Positions 1 through 12,454 of a DNA stretch of 64,000 bases are shown piece by piece. Made by a program: the position numbers and the translations under genes. The notes below the pieces were generated by a model that saw only the letters and a list, made by a program, of their open reading frames with translations, ran no database searches and had not been told where the DNA came from. The stretch's first letter is position 1. Every line of letters starts with the position of its first letter. Where the stretch lies: the NCBI GenBank assembly GCA_950097015.1, contig CATNEN010000001.1, positions 21,567,501 to 21,631,500 of the forward strand, given 5' to 3'. This stretch comes from Macrostomum hystrix (lineage: Eukaryota > Platyhelminthes > Macrostomidae).

Positions 1-3000
1 CTATCCTTTATCTGAGGATCTGTAGATTATTATCTATCCTTTATCTGAGGATCTGCAGATTATTATACATTTATAACATGAGGATCTGTAGATTATTATC
101 TATCCTTTATCTGAGGATCTGCAGATTATTATCTATCCTTAACCTGAGGATCTGTAGATTATTATCTATCCTTAACCTGAGGATCTGTAGATTATTATCT
201 ATCCTTAACCTGAGGATCTGTAGATTATTATCTATCCTTAACCTGAGGATCTGTAGATTATTATCTATCCTTTATCTGAGGATCTGCAGATTATTATGTA
301 TCCTTACCTGAGGATCTGTAGATTATTATCTAACCTTAACATGAGGATCTGTAGATTATTATCTATCCTTTATCTGAGGATCTGCAGATTATTATCTATC
401 CTTACCTGAGGATCTGTAGATTATTATCTATCCTTTATCTGAGGATCTGTAGATTATTATCTATCCTTTATCTGAGGATCTGCAGATTATTATCTATCCT
501 TAACCTGAGGATCTGTAGATTATTATCTATCCTTAACCTGAGGATCTGTAGATTATTATCTATCATTAACCTGAGGATCTGTAGATTATTATCTATCCTT
601 AACCTGAGGATCTGTAGATTATTATCTATCATTAACCTGAGGATCTGCAGATTATTATCTATCCTTAACCTGAGGATCTGTAGATTATTATCTATCATTA
701 ACCTGAGGATCTGCAGATTATTATCTATCCTTAATCTGAGGATCTGTAGATTATTATCTAACCTCTACAGAGGATCCGTAGATTATTATCTATCCTTAAT
801 CTGAGGATCTGTAGATTATTATCTATCCTTAATCTGAGGATCTGTAGATTATTATCTATCCTTAACCTGAGGATCTGTAGATTATTATCTATCCTTAACC
901 TGAGGATCTGTAGATTATTATCTATCCTTAATCTGAGGATCTGTAGATTATTATCTATCCTTAACCTGAGGATCTGTAGATTATTATCTATCCTTAACCT
1001 GAGGATCTGTAGATTATTATCTATCCTTAACCTGAGGATCTGTAGATTATTATCTATCCTTAATCTGAGGATCTGTAGATTATTATCTATCCTTAACCTG
1101 AGGATCCGTAGATTATTATCTATCCTTAATCTGAGGATCTGTAGATTATTATCTATCCTTAATCTGAGGATCTGTAGATTATTATCTATCCTTAAGATGA
1201 GGATCTGCAGATTATTATCTATCCTTAATCTGAGGATCTGCAGATAACTATATATTTATAGCATGAGGATCTGTAGATTATTATCTATCATTAACCTGAG
1301 GATCTGTAGATTTTTATCTATCATTAACCTGAGGATCTGTAGATTATTATCTATCCTTAACCTGAGGATCTGTAGATTATTATCTATCCTTTATCTGAGG
1401 ATCTGCAGATTATTATACATTTATAACATGAGGATCTGTAGATTATTATCTATCATTAACCTGAGGATCTGTAGATTATTATCTATCCTTAACCTGAGGA
1501 TCTGTAGATTATTATCTATCCTTAACCTGAGGATCTGTAGATTATTATCTATCCTTAACCTGAGGATCTGTAGATTATTATCTATCCTTAACCTGAGGAT
1601 CTGTAGATTATTATCTATCCTTAATCTGAGGATCTGTAGATTATTATCTATCCTTTATCTGAGGATCTGCAGATTATTATACATTTATAACATGAGGATC
1701 TGTAGATTATTATCTATCCTTAACCTGAGGATCTGTAGATTATTATCTATCCTTAACCTGAGGATCTGTAGATTATTATCTATCCTTAACCTGAGGATCT
1801 GTAGATTATTATCTATCCTTAACCTGAGGATCTGTAGATTATTATCTATCCTTTATCTGAGGATCTGCAGATTATTATACATTTATAACATGAGGATCTG
1901 TAGATTATTATCTATCCTTTATCTGAGGATCTGTAGATTATTATCTATCCTTTATCTGAGGATCTGTAGATTATTATCTATCCTTTATCTGAGGATCTGT
2001 AGATTATTATCTATCCTTTATCTGAGGATCTGCAGATTATTATACATTTATAACATGAGGATCTGTAGATTATTATCTATCCTTTATCTGAGGATCTGTA
2101 GATTATTATCTATCCTTAACCTGAGGATCTGTAGATTATTATCTATCCTTAACCTGAGGATCTGTAGATTATTATCTAACCTTTATCTGAGGATCTGTAG
2201 ATTATTATCTATCCTTAATCTGAGGATCTGTAGATTATTATCTATCCTTTATCTGAGGATCTGCAGATTATTATACATTTATAACATGAGGATCTGTAGA
2301 TTATTATCTATCCTTAACCTGAGGATCTGTAGATTATTATCTATCCTTAACCTGAGGATCTGTAGATTATTATCTATCCTTAACCTGAGGATCTGTAGAT
2401 TATTATCTATCCTTAACCTGAGGATCTGCAGATTATTATCTATCCTTTATCTGAGGATCTGTAGATTATTATCTATCCTTTATCTGAGGATCTGTAGATT
2501 ATTATCTATCCTTAATCTGAGGATCTGTAGATTATTATACATTTATAACATGAGGATCTGTAGATTATTATCTATCCTTAACCTGAGGATCTGTAGATTA
2601 TTATCTATCCTTAACCTGAGGATCTGTAGATTATTATCTATCCTTAACCTGAGGATCTGTAGATTATTATCTATCCTTTATCTGAGGATCTGCAGATTAT
2701 TATACATTTATAACATGAGGATCTGTAGATTATTATCTATCCTTAACCTGAGGATCTGTAGATTATTATCTATCCTTAACCTGAGGATCTGTAGATTATT
2801 ATCTATCCTTAACCTGAGGATCTGTAGATTATTATCTATCCTTAACCTGAGGATCTGTAGATTATTATCTATCCTTAACCTGAGGATCTGTAGATTATTA
2901 TCTATCCTTAACCTGAGGATCTGTAGATTATTATCTATCCTTAACCTGAGGATCTGTAGATTATTATCTATCCTTTATCTGAGGATCTGCAGATTATTAT

Positions 3001-3737
3001 ACATTTATAACATGAGGATCTGTAGATTATTATCTATCCTTAACCTGAGGATCTGTAGATTATTATCTATCCTTAACCTGAGGATCTGTAGATTATTATC
3101 TATCCTTTATCTGAGGATCTGCAGATTATTATACATTTATAACATGAGGATCTGTAGATTATTATCTATCCTTAACCTGAGGATCTGTAGATTATTATCT
3201 ATCCTTTATCTGAGGATCTGCAGATTATTATACATTTATAACATGAGGATCTGTAGATTATTATCTATCATTAACCTGAGGATCTGTAGATTATTATCTA
3301 TCCTTAACCTGAGGATCTGTAGATTATTATCTAACCTTTATCTGAGGATCTGCAGATTATTATCTATCATTAACCTGAGGATCTGTAGATTATTATCTAT
3401 CCTTAATCTGAGGATCTGTAGATTATTATCTATCCTTAACCTGAGGATCTGTAGATTATTATCTATCCTTAACCTGAGGATCTGTAGATTATTATCTATC
3501 ATTAACCTGAGGATCTGTAGATTATTATCTATCCTTAACCTGAGGATCTGTAGATTATTATCTATCATTAACCTGAGGATCTGTAGATTATTATCTATCC
3601 TTAACCTGAGGATCTGTAGATTATTATCTATCATTAACCTGAGGATCTGTAGATTATTATCTATCCTTAACCTGAGGATCTGCAGATTAATATCTATCCT
3701 TAACCTGAGGATCTGTAGATTATTATCCTTAACATGA
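1..3737. repeat. 33-bp minisatellite (about 113 units) in a STIM intron
   Basis: The unit is 33 bp with core CTGAGGATCTGTAGATTATT, repeated almost without gaps and running off the left edge. A marked variant unit carrying ACATTTATAAC recurs at 1417, 1681, 1879, 2044, 2275, 2539, 2704, 3001, 3133 and 3232. Every spacing is an exact multiple of 33 (8, 6, 5, 7, 8, 5, 9, 4 and 3 units). Because 33 is divisible by 3, long ORFs made only of an 11-residue repeat appear on both strands; these are artefacts. The array lies beyond the last visible STIM exon and so inside, or at least bordering, that gene's next intron. Confidence 0.97.
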
Positions 3738-3822
3738 GAATCTGTCAATTATTGTGGATCCTTAATCCTTAGAATTTTGTCAATCCCTAATATAAGGATC
3801 TGAGAATTTTGTTAATCCTCAC

Positions 3823-6056
3823 CTTCAGGTGGTCGATCTCGCACTGATATTCAAGCTCTAGCCTTTGTCGCTCAGCCCTGTCGCTGTCTCTCTGCTGTTC
3901 AGATTTGCGCAGCCTGAAAGCATGGTTTAAAAATAGCAAGCCAACAGACTCTTGCTGCTATACTGTTTACGAATGGACCCAGACAATAATATTTGCTAAT
4001 GAGACCAAGTTGTTTATCTCATTTATAATGAAATGCATATAGTCTTAATTGGTCATAACCTACTGAAACTTGGATATACCAAGTGCCTGATCCCAAGGGA
4101 TTCCGCTGGGCATTTATTCTTACTTATCACGCAGATCCTCAAGCGATTTCTCAGCGTCTAGCAGGCTGCCCAACTCGTCCAGCATCTGATGCCGCTGGTT
4201 GTCAGTGAATCGAAGCCGCAGCCACACAAGCCAGGTGCCAGCCAAGCTGCAGATTGTGCAGGCGACTGTCAGCAGGTCCTTCATGGGGCGGACCTCCTCT
4301 GGACGATAATGGAGAGACAAAAATATTCAGCATTCGCACTTAATTAATAAGAATTGCAGCCACTTCAGAAATTTATAAACGGACAGAAAAATAGGTGGAA
4401 AAATAGAAATATTGACAGACATAACAAACAGAGGAGGAGTGGCCAGACACAGAATAATAGACAGAATAACAGACAGACAGGTAGACAAACACCCAGAACA
4501 GACAGACACTGTCAACAGGTGGACACGACAATTATAATCGAACTAACGATGCAACGCCACAGCGACTCACTTCCTGCTGGCGGTCCAAACAGCACCAAAT
4601 CCGTAGCCCGAATTGCAAGCTTTTTCTTCTCCGTGTTGCTCAAAGCCTCGGCCAGGGGTGCGACAGCGGTGTGCGAGCTCAGCTCAGTCAGCTGGGGCAG
4701 GTGCGGACCGTCTATGTTGAATTGACGGACCAGAGGCTCCAGTTTGCTTAACGAGGCGTGCGAAGTGAGCCAGGCGCACACCTTCAGGGAGGGGCAGAAT
4801 GTGAAACGATTGGAGAAAGACTCGTAAAAGTATTAAGTGCAAGTGTTGTGGAACTGCTAATCTCATTACCAAGTGTTGTGGAACTGCTAATCTCATTACA
4901 AAGAGTTGTGGAACTGATAATCTCATTACCAAGAGTTGTGGAACTGCTAATCTCATTACCAAGTGCTGTGGAACTGCTAATCTCATTACAAAGAGTTGTG
5001 GAACTGATAATCTCATTACCAAGAGTTGTGGAACTGCTAATCTCATTACCAAGTGCTGTGGAACTGCTAATCTCATTACCAAGTGCTGTGGAACTGCTAA
5101 TCTCATTACCAAGAGTTGTGGAACTGCTAATCTCATTACCAAGAGTTGTGGAACTGCTAATCTCATTACCAAGAGTTTTGGAAGTGCTAATCTCATTACC
5201 AAGTGCTGTGGAACTGCTAATCTCATTACCAAGTGCTGAGGAACTGCTAATCTCATTACCAAGTGCTGTGGAACTGCTAATCTCATTACCAAGTGCTGTG
5301 GAACTGCTAATCTCATTACCAAGAGTTGTGGAACTGCTAATCTCATTACCAAGAGTTGTGGAACTGCTAATCTCATTACCAAGAGTTTTGGAAGTGCTAA
5401 TCTCATTACCAAGTGCTGTGGAACTGCTAATCTTATGTGTAAGATTTTTGGAAGTGCTAATCTTTCTCACAGAGTTGTGTACATTAGCCTAGACCAATCA
5501 GAAGTCGATCTCCAAGAACCCAGTTCAGGCTGCAAACGTCACTAACATCATCGACAGTCCAGCCGTGCATCTCAGATTCAAGCCAGGCTCTCCACAGATC
5601 CAACGCGTTGCTGCCGTTCTTGCCGCTTCTGCTGGCACTGTCGCCAGCTGCTCGATTGCCAGTGGACTCACGCCTAGAAAACTGCGAAATCATCCGGTTG
5701 AAGCTGTGCACCTGGCTGAGCTCTTCCCTAGCGTAGTCGTCTAGCTCGGCTGCATCAACGCTGCCGTCTTTGTCATCGTCCAGTGTGGCGTGGAGTCGTT
5801 TCAAAACTTCAAGAGCGATGGCGTCTAGCCGACAGACGCGAGGATCTGGGGCGAAACGGCACGCGTTGGTGGCGGCTGTGCCACTTCTCAAGAATCTGCG
5901 CCAGCTATCATTCTCTGCATTGTCCGGGTAATAATAAGTGCTGAGTGCGTGGGAGTCTGCATCTCCAATTGACTCTCTGCCCTCAATTGTTTGCGACAAT
6001 GCCGCCATTGATAAAAGAAGAATATGCAGAAAATTGAGTGTTTCTGCTTGTGTCAT
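3823..6056 (-). CDS. Stromal interaction molecule (STIM), 5' half of gene, 4 exons
   Basis: STIM is the ER calcium sensor that opens Orai channels when the store empties. Exons on the minus strand are 6056-5547, 4781-4571, 4298-4124 and 3913-3823; all junctions are GT-AG and phases match. The product so far is about 329 aa. It has a hydrophobic N-terminal signal segment (residues 8-21), an EF-hand loop DDDKDGSVDAAE (93-104), and a SAM domain starting at LDLWRAWLESEMHGWTVDD and ending at LVLFGPP. A single membrane helix follows (about 249-268, after MKDLL), then the start of coiled-coil 1 (LEDLRDKLRKSEQQ). The order and motifs match animal STIM. The CAD/SOAR region should lie left of the window. 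The ATG at 6056 is 5 nt after a TTTTTAG acceptor. Assignment is firm; exact splice sites are inferred. Confidence 0.93.
4832..5470. repeat. 30-bp minisatellite in STIM intron 1
   Basis: About 21 copies of a 30-bp unit containing GGAACTGCTAATCTCATTAC. Variants differ at the GTGTTGTG / GAGTTGTG / GTGCTGTG block. The unit length is a multiple of 3, so apparent repeat proteins open on both strands. The whole array lies within the intron between STIM exons 1 and 2. Confidence 0.95.
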
Positions 6057-8160
6057 TGTTGCTAAAAATAGGCAAGGTTATAAATAAGTTAATGATAACA
6101 CAAAACTTCAACACTAAACTGTGAAAATGCTTGCATGTTTTTGTCTCCACTGTTGTAGCTAAGTATACATAAACAGTAATGAGAATATTCTACTTCGAAT
6201 CAATAGATATTAGGATATTAAGTTTGAATCTCAACCTAATTTAAATTATTTCATGTTTCAGACAAAAACTACTTGATGGTTTTTACTAATGTAACAGGGC
6301 TTATAACTTAATTCTCTCACTGTGGTAGCGTACTCACGCGGCATGACCAGTCTCTTTTATTTATATCTCAGTATTGCACATATTTTCCTATCTACTACAC
6401 GGTGGCCCTAAAAAGGGCCGTTTTAAATCTCAGTACATTACGATTATTTTACTTCTTTTACTCAGAGATTTTTACTCAATGGTAGCGTATTGTATCTATA
6501 ATAACTATATTAACAACTATATTACTTAACTAAGGCCTTGTGTTGCACGAAAACATTGATTTTCATGTCAGCAACACTCCTCCTTTTATACAGGAGATTA
6601 CTTTGCTTTGTTTTAAAATAGACTATAGGCCTATTGTGAATATTTATCATATTGTCAATACTTTAAATACAGTATGATACAAAATCTACTTATTCAAATT
6701 TGCCCCTAATCCATTCTATATATCATCTAGTCTAATCTAGACTCAGGACATACTCAGGTAGCTTAAAGTGAAAGTATTATAACTTTCTTCATTATGGCTG
6801 TTACTACTAGAATGGACTCAGTTGGATTTGAACTCTTAGGCCCTATACACAGCTAACAGAAGCAACTTCTTTAATATTGAGATAGAAAGACTAAAATTAC
6901 TGAAGCATAGGACAAGCAAAAAAGTAAAAAGTAAGATCGAGTTTCAGGTTCTTGAAAAAATACTTATATTCAGCTTAGCATGCAAATGGTACACAGTTTG
7001 CAAAATACATATAGGCATTATATTTAAATGTTTAATATTTTATATTCCTACATATTTAAATTAGTTTATTTTAAGCAACTTTTTAAAGTAGGCTACAGTT
7101 GTCTTTTCTTTTAATTTCTACGCTATTTTCAACCAGGAAATAATATTGTATGGCCCTCTGTCTCTATAGTTTTAATAGACTCAATTCTTACATCTTACAA
7201 TACATCATTTAGGCCAAGTTAGGCCCCTATTTAAAAACAGCTTAGAAACTTACTGCTTAGAAACATACTTTATCTTTTATAGTTTTATTTTATACAAAAA
7301 ATAGTACTGTACATAAAATGTTACAAAACGTTTTAATATAGGTAAGTTCACAAGTGGACCTTAATAGCGAGTTCTTGCAAGTTGCATGAATAGAACTGCT
7401 TTCCTATTCTGAATCCTACCTCTACAATCAATAGGTAGAGGTAAGGTTAGTTAAATCAAACAGAAAACAACTAACTTAGTTGATACATATTGCGACTTAT
7501 GTCTAAGTACAGTTTAAATGCGTAGGCCCTACAGCTGTGCAATGCTCGCAACTCGTCAGTCGTCATACATATACATGCATATACGATATAATTGCCACGT
7601 GTGTGTACATTCAGGTCATACATGTATGTTGCTAGTAATTATTTTTATTACTAGTGTATTATTTTTAATCGTAAATGATTTCATATAAATTCTATATGTA
7701 CTTAAACACTACAAAATTACACTCCGCACTCTCTTATTGGCTTTGTGTTTGTTATACTTTGCGAGTTCCTAGAAATTTTAAGCTAATTTTCAGCCGAGTT
7801 GACAAAGTTGGGGTCGAACAAAGTTGGGGTAAAAATAAGTGCGCATGAGCTGAATAATGTGTGCATAAAGTTTCGATAATGGCGCAATACTCTAAGCATG
7901 AGTAACAGCACGCTACCCCTCATACCCCCCTTTATTAACAAATAAACATTTTTCATTCAGTCCATAGAGCTGCCGCAGACCAAGAAATTTAGGCGCATGT
8001 CTAACTCGATATGCGCAATTCGCCAGATATTTTTTCGTGCGATATTTTTTTCATAAGGTTGGGGGGTACGCTACGGGGGGTATAATCAGTAGTTAGTAAC
8101 AAGTTCAAGGTATTTTCGTCGAACGTATCTCTGTTGTTATACCTTACAAACAAAGTAAAG
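6057..8160. other. Non-coding AT-rich stretch upstream of STIM
   Basis: No convincing coding exon is seen. The sequence is AT-rich with scattered short motifs such as ACAAAGTTGGGGT, repeated at 7803-7832. It would include the STIM promoter, but I see no clear core promoter element. Confidence 0.5.
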
Positions 8161-8384
8161 TAAGCAACTAAGGTTTTCTGTCAATATTATTGCAAAGTAT
8201 AATCACAAAGGGCTTCAGCGCTGGGGCACCACAAAGGACGGCAATCGGATTGTTACATGCACATTGTACAGTGGCTCTGTACTCCAGTTGGCAGTGGCTC
8301 TGATCATGTAGTGTGAACCAGTAATCTGTAAATGCATGATGTGTGACATGTTGCTGCTGTACTGCAAATAATTTTTGGAGATTA

Positions 8385-8895
8385 GGATTGAAACTCAAAT
8401 TACTCACATATTGATGTGGCCAAAAATCTTGGATCCTAGACACTTTGTCATCTTACAACTTCGTCATCCACTTGAAAGGTAGGACACTTTGTCATCCAGC
8501 CAATTGGCATGCTTTAAAGTTTGGTCAGTTCGTCATCTACTAATAACAAGCAATCAAGTTCGTCATCAATAAAGTGAGGGTGGGGTGGTGGGGCAGAGGT
8601 GTGAACACACTTCACACTCTAAATTGTCAAAAAGGTGTCAAAACTGATTTCATTATAAGTGTTGAAAGATAGGTGCTAACACGATATGAGGAGGGGTGGG
8701 GAGTGGTGGTTCTGTTCTAACTTTGAAAACTTTTGTTTTATAGATGACGAAGTGTCCTCAAGTCTAAGTCTCTTCGTTATCCACCCTCTAAGATATTGGA
8801 CAGATCGTCATCTGGATGACGAAGTTGTAAGATAACGAAGTGTCCAGGTACCAAAATCTTTGGTCGCATCAATCTGTGAGCACACACTCGTCCAG
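8385..8895. repeat. Imperfect long inverted repeat (fold-back element)
   Basis: The left arm (about 8390-8472) and right arm (about 8808-8893) are reverse complements over roughly 75 bp with about 15-20% mismatches. Both contain TGACGAAGTTGTAAGAT, followed by a diverged AAATCTTTGG and CATCAATCTGTGAG. Similarity fades outward toward about 8340 and 8930. The spacer holds further copies of the short phrase 'gacactttgtcatc' / 'gatgacgaagtgtcc' in both orientations. I saw no target-site duplication, so the family is unknown. Confidence 0.7.
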
Positions 8896-9396
8896 CAATT
8901 GTGCTGCCGTTGCACTGCTGTCCGTGTATGCCTGCCAAGCACACCTCAGCTTCCAGTCTCAATGCTGCAGCTCAGAATGCTGTCTTTGGCTGGCAACAGG
9001 CACATGCCTCCAAAGTCTAGGAGCACTGACTCTATGCAAATACAGCCTCATAACTTGAGTAAATGCTACAGCACAGCAATGTAGTCAGCTTTGGCCTGGC
9101 TACTCATGATTATGAAGCAAATATCATAAAAGGCTCCTTGGCAATGTTCCTTTGAATGTGCCATCAAAAAGCCACCTACAAATGCAGCTGCAGATGCATC
9201 TGCTTGGTGTTTGCAAAAATCAGATGCCAGTGACATGTGCATGGCACTTTGACATTACCAACTATGAAGTCTGCTAGAAACAAATCTTGCTGCACCTCAA
9301 AGTCAAGGTTCATCAGGTTTGGCAGGTGCCCCTTTTTGGCCCACTTTTGCCCCAAAAATTAGGACAACAATAATGACCAACACTTTTAACCAGCAT

Positions 9397-9812
9397 TTCA
9401 TATTCCCTATTGGAATAAGTTTTCAGACACTGTGGACAGTGCATCTAGTGCGCCATGGCAATCATAAAGTGGCCTGGACGGTGCGTCATGACAATCTTCA
9501 AATCCTAAGGTGGTATGGACAATGTGTCATTCAAATCTTCAAATCCTAGGGTGCCATTCAAATCCTAGCGTTTTACTTACAGTTTGCTGAATTTCCACCA
9601 TGCTGCTGACTTTCTCCTGTGCATGCTTCTCATCCTTGTTCAGCAGCGCTGTATGTAGCGCGTGATGTCCTCCTTGCATCTTACCTGTGAGCTGCTGTGC
9701 GTCATGGCGCATGGCGCGCGTAGCGCGCCATGCGCCATGACTATGAGGAAAAAGAAAAAGTGCGCCGGACGCCGTCCGCGAAAATACCACTTATTCCAAT
9801 AGGGTTCATATT
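9397..9812. mobile_element. 400-bp hAT-like MITE with 8-bp target duplication
   Basis: The element spans 9405-9804, exactly 400 bp. It has 16-bp perfect terminal inverted repeats CCCTATTGGAATAAGT (9405-9420) and ACTTATTCCAATAGGG (9789-9804). The identical octamer TTCATATT flanks it on both sides (9397-9404 and 9805-9812). An 8-bp duplication is characteristic of hAT-superfamily insertion. There is no transposase ORF inside, so it is non-autonomous. The intact duplication suggests the insertion is fairly recent. Confidence 0.9.
9701..9741. repeat. Perfect 19-bp GC-rich hairpin inside the MITE
   Basis: GTCATGGCGCATGGCGCGC, then loop GTA, then the exact reverse complement. The stem is 19 of 19 paired with a 3-nt loop, much stronger than anything nearby. 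It sits about 63 bp from the right end of the element. Confidence 0.95.
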
Positions 9813-10718
9813 TTGTGGCTAACTGGTATTAAATATAAAAATTAACAAAGTTTACAAAAAAATTGACAAAGTACTTTTGATGAAACTACTTTTGACAAAA
9901 AGACCTGTCACTATTAAATAGGCCTATGCATAGGGGTAGGGCCTGCCTAATTCCAAACAAGTTCTTGCCACAAGTTATAGCTATCTATATATTTTTTTCT
10001 TATAGTCATTATTATTTGATTAATAGATTATTCTATTAGTAGTTCTAGGACCATAGGCAACTGGCAATGTATGGTAGATATAATAGGCTAAGCACATTAA
10101 GCATTTCTGGCAGTAGCCCAGCAAGCTTGCCCTGTAAACCTTAATTTAATCAAACTAAATTAAAAACTTGATAGCTAGGTCTAACCTTAGACATTTTAAT
10201 ATAAACTATTTCTAAGCCCCATTGTTCAATTTATTTTATGATCCTAGTTACAGCATTTTAACTATTTTTACAGAAGCTAAATTCTAGAGGCCTAAATGCA
10301 GCTGTGGCCTTTGATAGCTTATATTCTATTATTAGCTATAAATAATAAAACAACAATAACTAGCTAGTAGCTCATAGTAACAATGGCTAGCTAGTTGTAG
10401 GCCTAGACATTATGTAGGTAGCTAGCACTCTAGTTAGCTAGCTAGTAAGGCCCATTCTATGATTGGATTGCATTTCAGTAGGCCTAGGACCCTTACAAGT
10501 AATTGTATTTAGACAGCTGTCTACCTAACCCAATTGAGTATCTTAAATAATCAGGGATCATGTGTGAATCACGGCAAGAATTAAGCGTGTATCATTGGAC
10601 CACAGCCATTGACTAAACTGACAGTGATTCTTGCAACAGGTCCATTACGCACAATTGCACCATGGCCATTGACCTGACTGATGGTTGCCCTCACAATAGG
10701 TCAGATTGTGGCTGCTGT
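9813..10718. other. Non-coding spacer
   Basis: AT-rich, no coding exon recognised. It holds clusters of CTAGCTAG-type short palindromes around 10360-10445 and no other clear structure. Confidence 0.5.
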
Positions 10719-11214
10719 CCTCCTAGATCCTCAGATTGTATCTGTAAATCTCCCAGATCCTCAGATTGTATCTGTAAATCTCCCAGATCCTCAGATTGTA
10801 TCTATATATCTCCCAGATCCTCAGATTGTATCTGTAAATCCCCTAGATACTCAGATTGTATCTGTAAATCTCCCAGATCCTCAGATTGTATCTGTAAATC
10901 TCCCAGATCCTCAGGTTGTATCTATAAATCTCCCAGATCCTCAGGTTGCATCTATAAATCTCCCAGATCCTCAGATTGTATCTGTAAATCTCCCAGATCC
11001 TCAGATTGTATCTGTAAATCTCCCAGATCCTCAGATTGTATCTGTAAATCCCCCAGATACTCAGATTGTATCTATAAATCTCCCAGATCCTCAGATTGTA
11101 TCTGTAAATCTCCCAGATCCTCAGATTGTATCTGTAAATCTCCCAGATCCTCAGATTGTATCTGTAAATCCCCCAGATACTCAGATTGTATCTGTAAATC
11201 TCCCAGATCCTCAG
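10719..11214. repeat. 30-bp minisatellite upstream of POLR2K
   Basis: About 17 copies of a 30-bp unit with core CCCAGATCCTCAGATTGTAT. The unit length is divisible by 3, so two overlapping frames stay open. CAGATCCTCAG is the exact reverse complement of CTGAGGATCTG, the core of the 33-bp array at 1-3737. The array ends about 190 bp before the POLR2K start. Confidence 0.95.
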
Positions 11215-11403
11215 GTTTTACTCTACCTTAAGTATTTTATTTCTAAAAAAATATATAAATTCAATGAGGTACAATGCCATATCAGTTATTCTAACAAATG
11301 TAACTTCATTTGCTTTAATTTTCTTAATTCAGTGGTATGATCAATTTCGTATCAATGCACTTTTACAAGCAATGCCCACCCCACTCCACTTCCAGCCAAT
11401 CCG

Positions 11404-11595
11404 ATGGAAGCTGGCCAAACTCCCAAGCCGGGCGTGGCTCCGCCACCGAAGCTTCACGCCGTTGTGTACATCTGCGGCGACTGTCACAAGGAAAGCGAAA
11501 TAAAAGCTAAAGAGGTTATCCGATGCCGAGAGTGCGGCCATAGGATCATGTATAAGAAGCGCACCTCACGAATGATAGTATTCGACGCTAGATGA
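11404..11595 (+). CDS. POLR2K: RNA polymerase subunit RPABC4 (RPB12), 63 aa
   Basis: Shared small subunit of RNA polymerases I, II and III; it binds one zinc ion and stabilises the assembled enzyme. The protein has a variable 16-residue N-terminus. It then shows the zinc ribbon YICGDC and IRCRECG (two CxxC pairs), followed by the family signature [17 protein letters not shown] ending exactly at the C-terminus. Length (63 aa) is close to the usual 55-60. It is one uninterrupted exon. The ATG is 8 nt after a strong acceptor (CACTCCACTTCCAG), suggesting a 5' intron or trans-splice site. It stands alone between repeats. The call is firm. Confidence 0.95.
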   Translation: MEAGQTPKPGVAPPPKLHAVVYICGDCHKESEIKAKEVIRCRECGHRIMYKKRTSRMIVFDAR

Positions 11596-11966
11596 CTCGG
11601 ACCGTTGATAATTTTATAGACGATTTAAAAGTAATGTAATTAGGAATTCTACGTGTTGCCAGTTTCTTGTAAGCAGCATTTGATATGATGTGCATAAAAA
11701 TATGTTTTTGCTTGCTAATAATTGCAAATTATAAAATTCAAAGTAGAAACTTTGCTATACAAATTGGTAAATAGTGCGATAAGTTGACAGAAGATCGGCA
11801 AACTGCCTTCCATTTTGCTAATTTTCATTAGGTACAAAGTTTAAAATAGCGCGATGTATTGTATTGTTCCTTGTGCATGTTTAGTATTTAGTAATGCAAT
11901 CAGGTGTCTCAACAGAACAATTGATTCACCGAACGATATAGTACTGTATTAACAGTAGGAAGGCTA

Positions 11967-12242
11967 TCACTCCAGGCACCGAGGCCAGACCTTCGCAATT
12001 TCCATCGATGAATATGAGGCTTGAGTGGGGAAGGAAATATCGCGATTCCACTGAGGCCTCTTCTTTGAAGGAGCCAGAATGTGAGCAGCAATGCCAGTAC
12101 TGCTAGGCTGCAACAAAAGGCGAAGCAAGGTAGCAGAAAGTGAGCATAGTTGGCGAACGGATAGTCGTGAATGCAGAATGCAGTCGTGATTTATCTGTTC
12201 CTGAAACGGTAGAGACAGCACCAGGAACACCGTCAGTTGCAT
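11967..12242 (-). CDS. Doubtful small ORF with signal-like N-terminus, 91 aa
   Basis: I do not recognise this protein. The ORF starts MQLTVFLVLSLPFQ, which looks like a secretion signal, and its ATG sits 4 nt after a TTGCAG acceptor, the same arrangement as the confident genes here. The rest is unremarkable. The overlapping frame at about 12185-11909 encodes a strongly hydrophobic stretch (FCCSLAVLALLLTFWLL), so a small membrane protein interrupted by a frameshift or an unrecognised intron is another reading. No homology could be recalled. Confidence 0.2.
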   Translation of the reverse strand: MQLTVFLVLSLPFQEQINHDCILHSRLSVRQLCSLSATLLRLLLQPSSTGIAAHILAPSKKRPQWNRDISFPTQASYSSMEIAKVWPRCLE

Positions 12243-12282
12243 TGCGCTGCAATGGAGGTTGCACTGATGTGGAGATATTCCG

Positions 12283-12405
12283 CGTGAGCACACACAAGAT
12301 ACCGTAAGCAGGTGCTCACTCACACAGGTGTGTACATCTGCCCTGACTTTCTTCTCATCGTCATGCAGTGTACACACGCTGTACGAGAGTTTAGGGGCTG
12401 ACCCT
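12283..12405 (-). mobile_element. SINE-2 fragment
   Basis: Partial minus-orientation copy of the second tRNA-derived SINE family in this window. It shares the body segment ACACAGGTGTGTACATCTGC and CTGACTTTC...CTCATCGTC with the copies at 16434, 16775, 25845 and 49095. Confidence 0.75.
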
Positions 12406-12454
12406 CATGGGCGTAAGTTTTTCGCCGATTCTCTAAACTTCTTTGTGTTGAAAA

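Noticed and set aside
1263-3737. 824-residue ORF of 11-residue repeats, and opposite-strand repeat ORFs
   Set aside because: A 33-bp repeat stays open in multiple frames by arithmetic; the repeat is non-coding in a STIM intron.
4684-5492. Repeat-protein ORFs in three frames
   Set aside because: 30-bp intronic minisatellite, not a gene.
8168-8443. 91-residue minus-strand ORF
   Set aside because: No recognisable family or splice context; it overlaps an inverted-repeat arm and its N-terminus resembles the ORF in the other arm for that reason.
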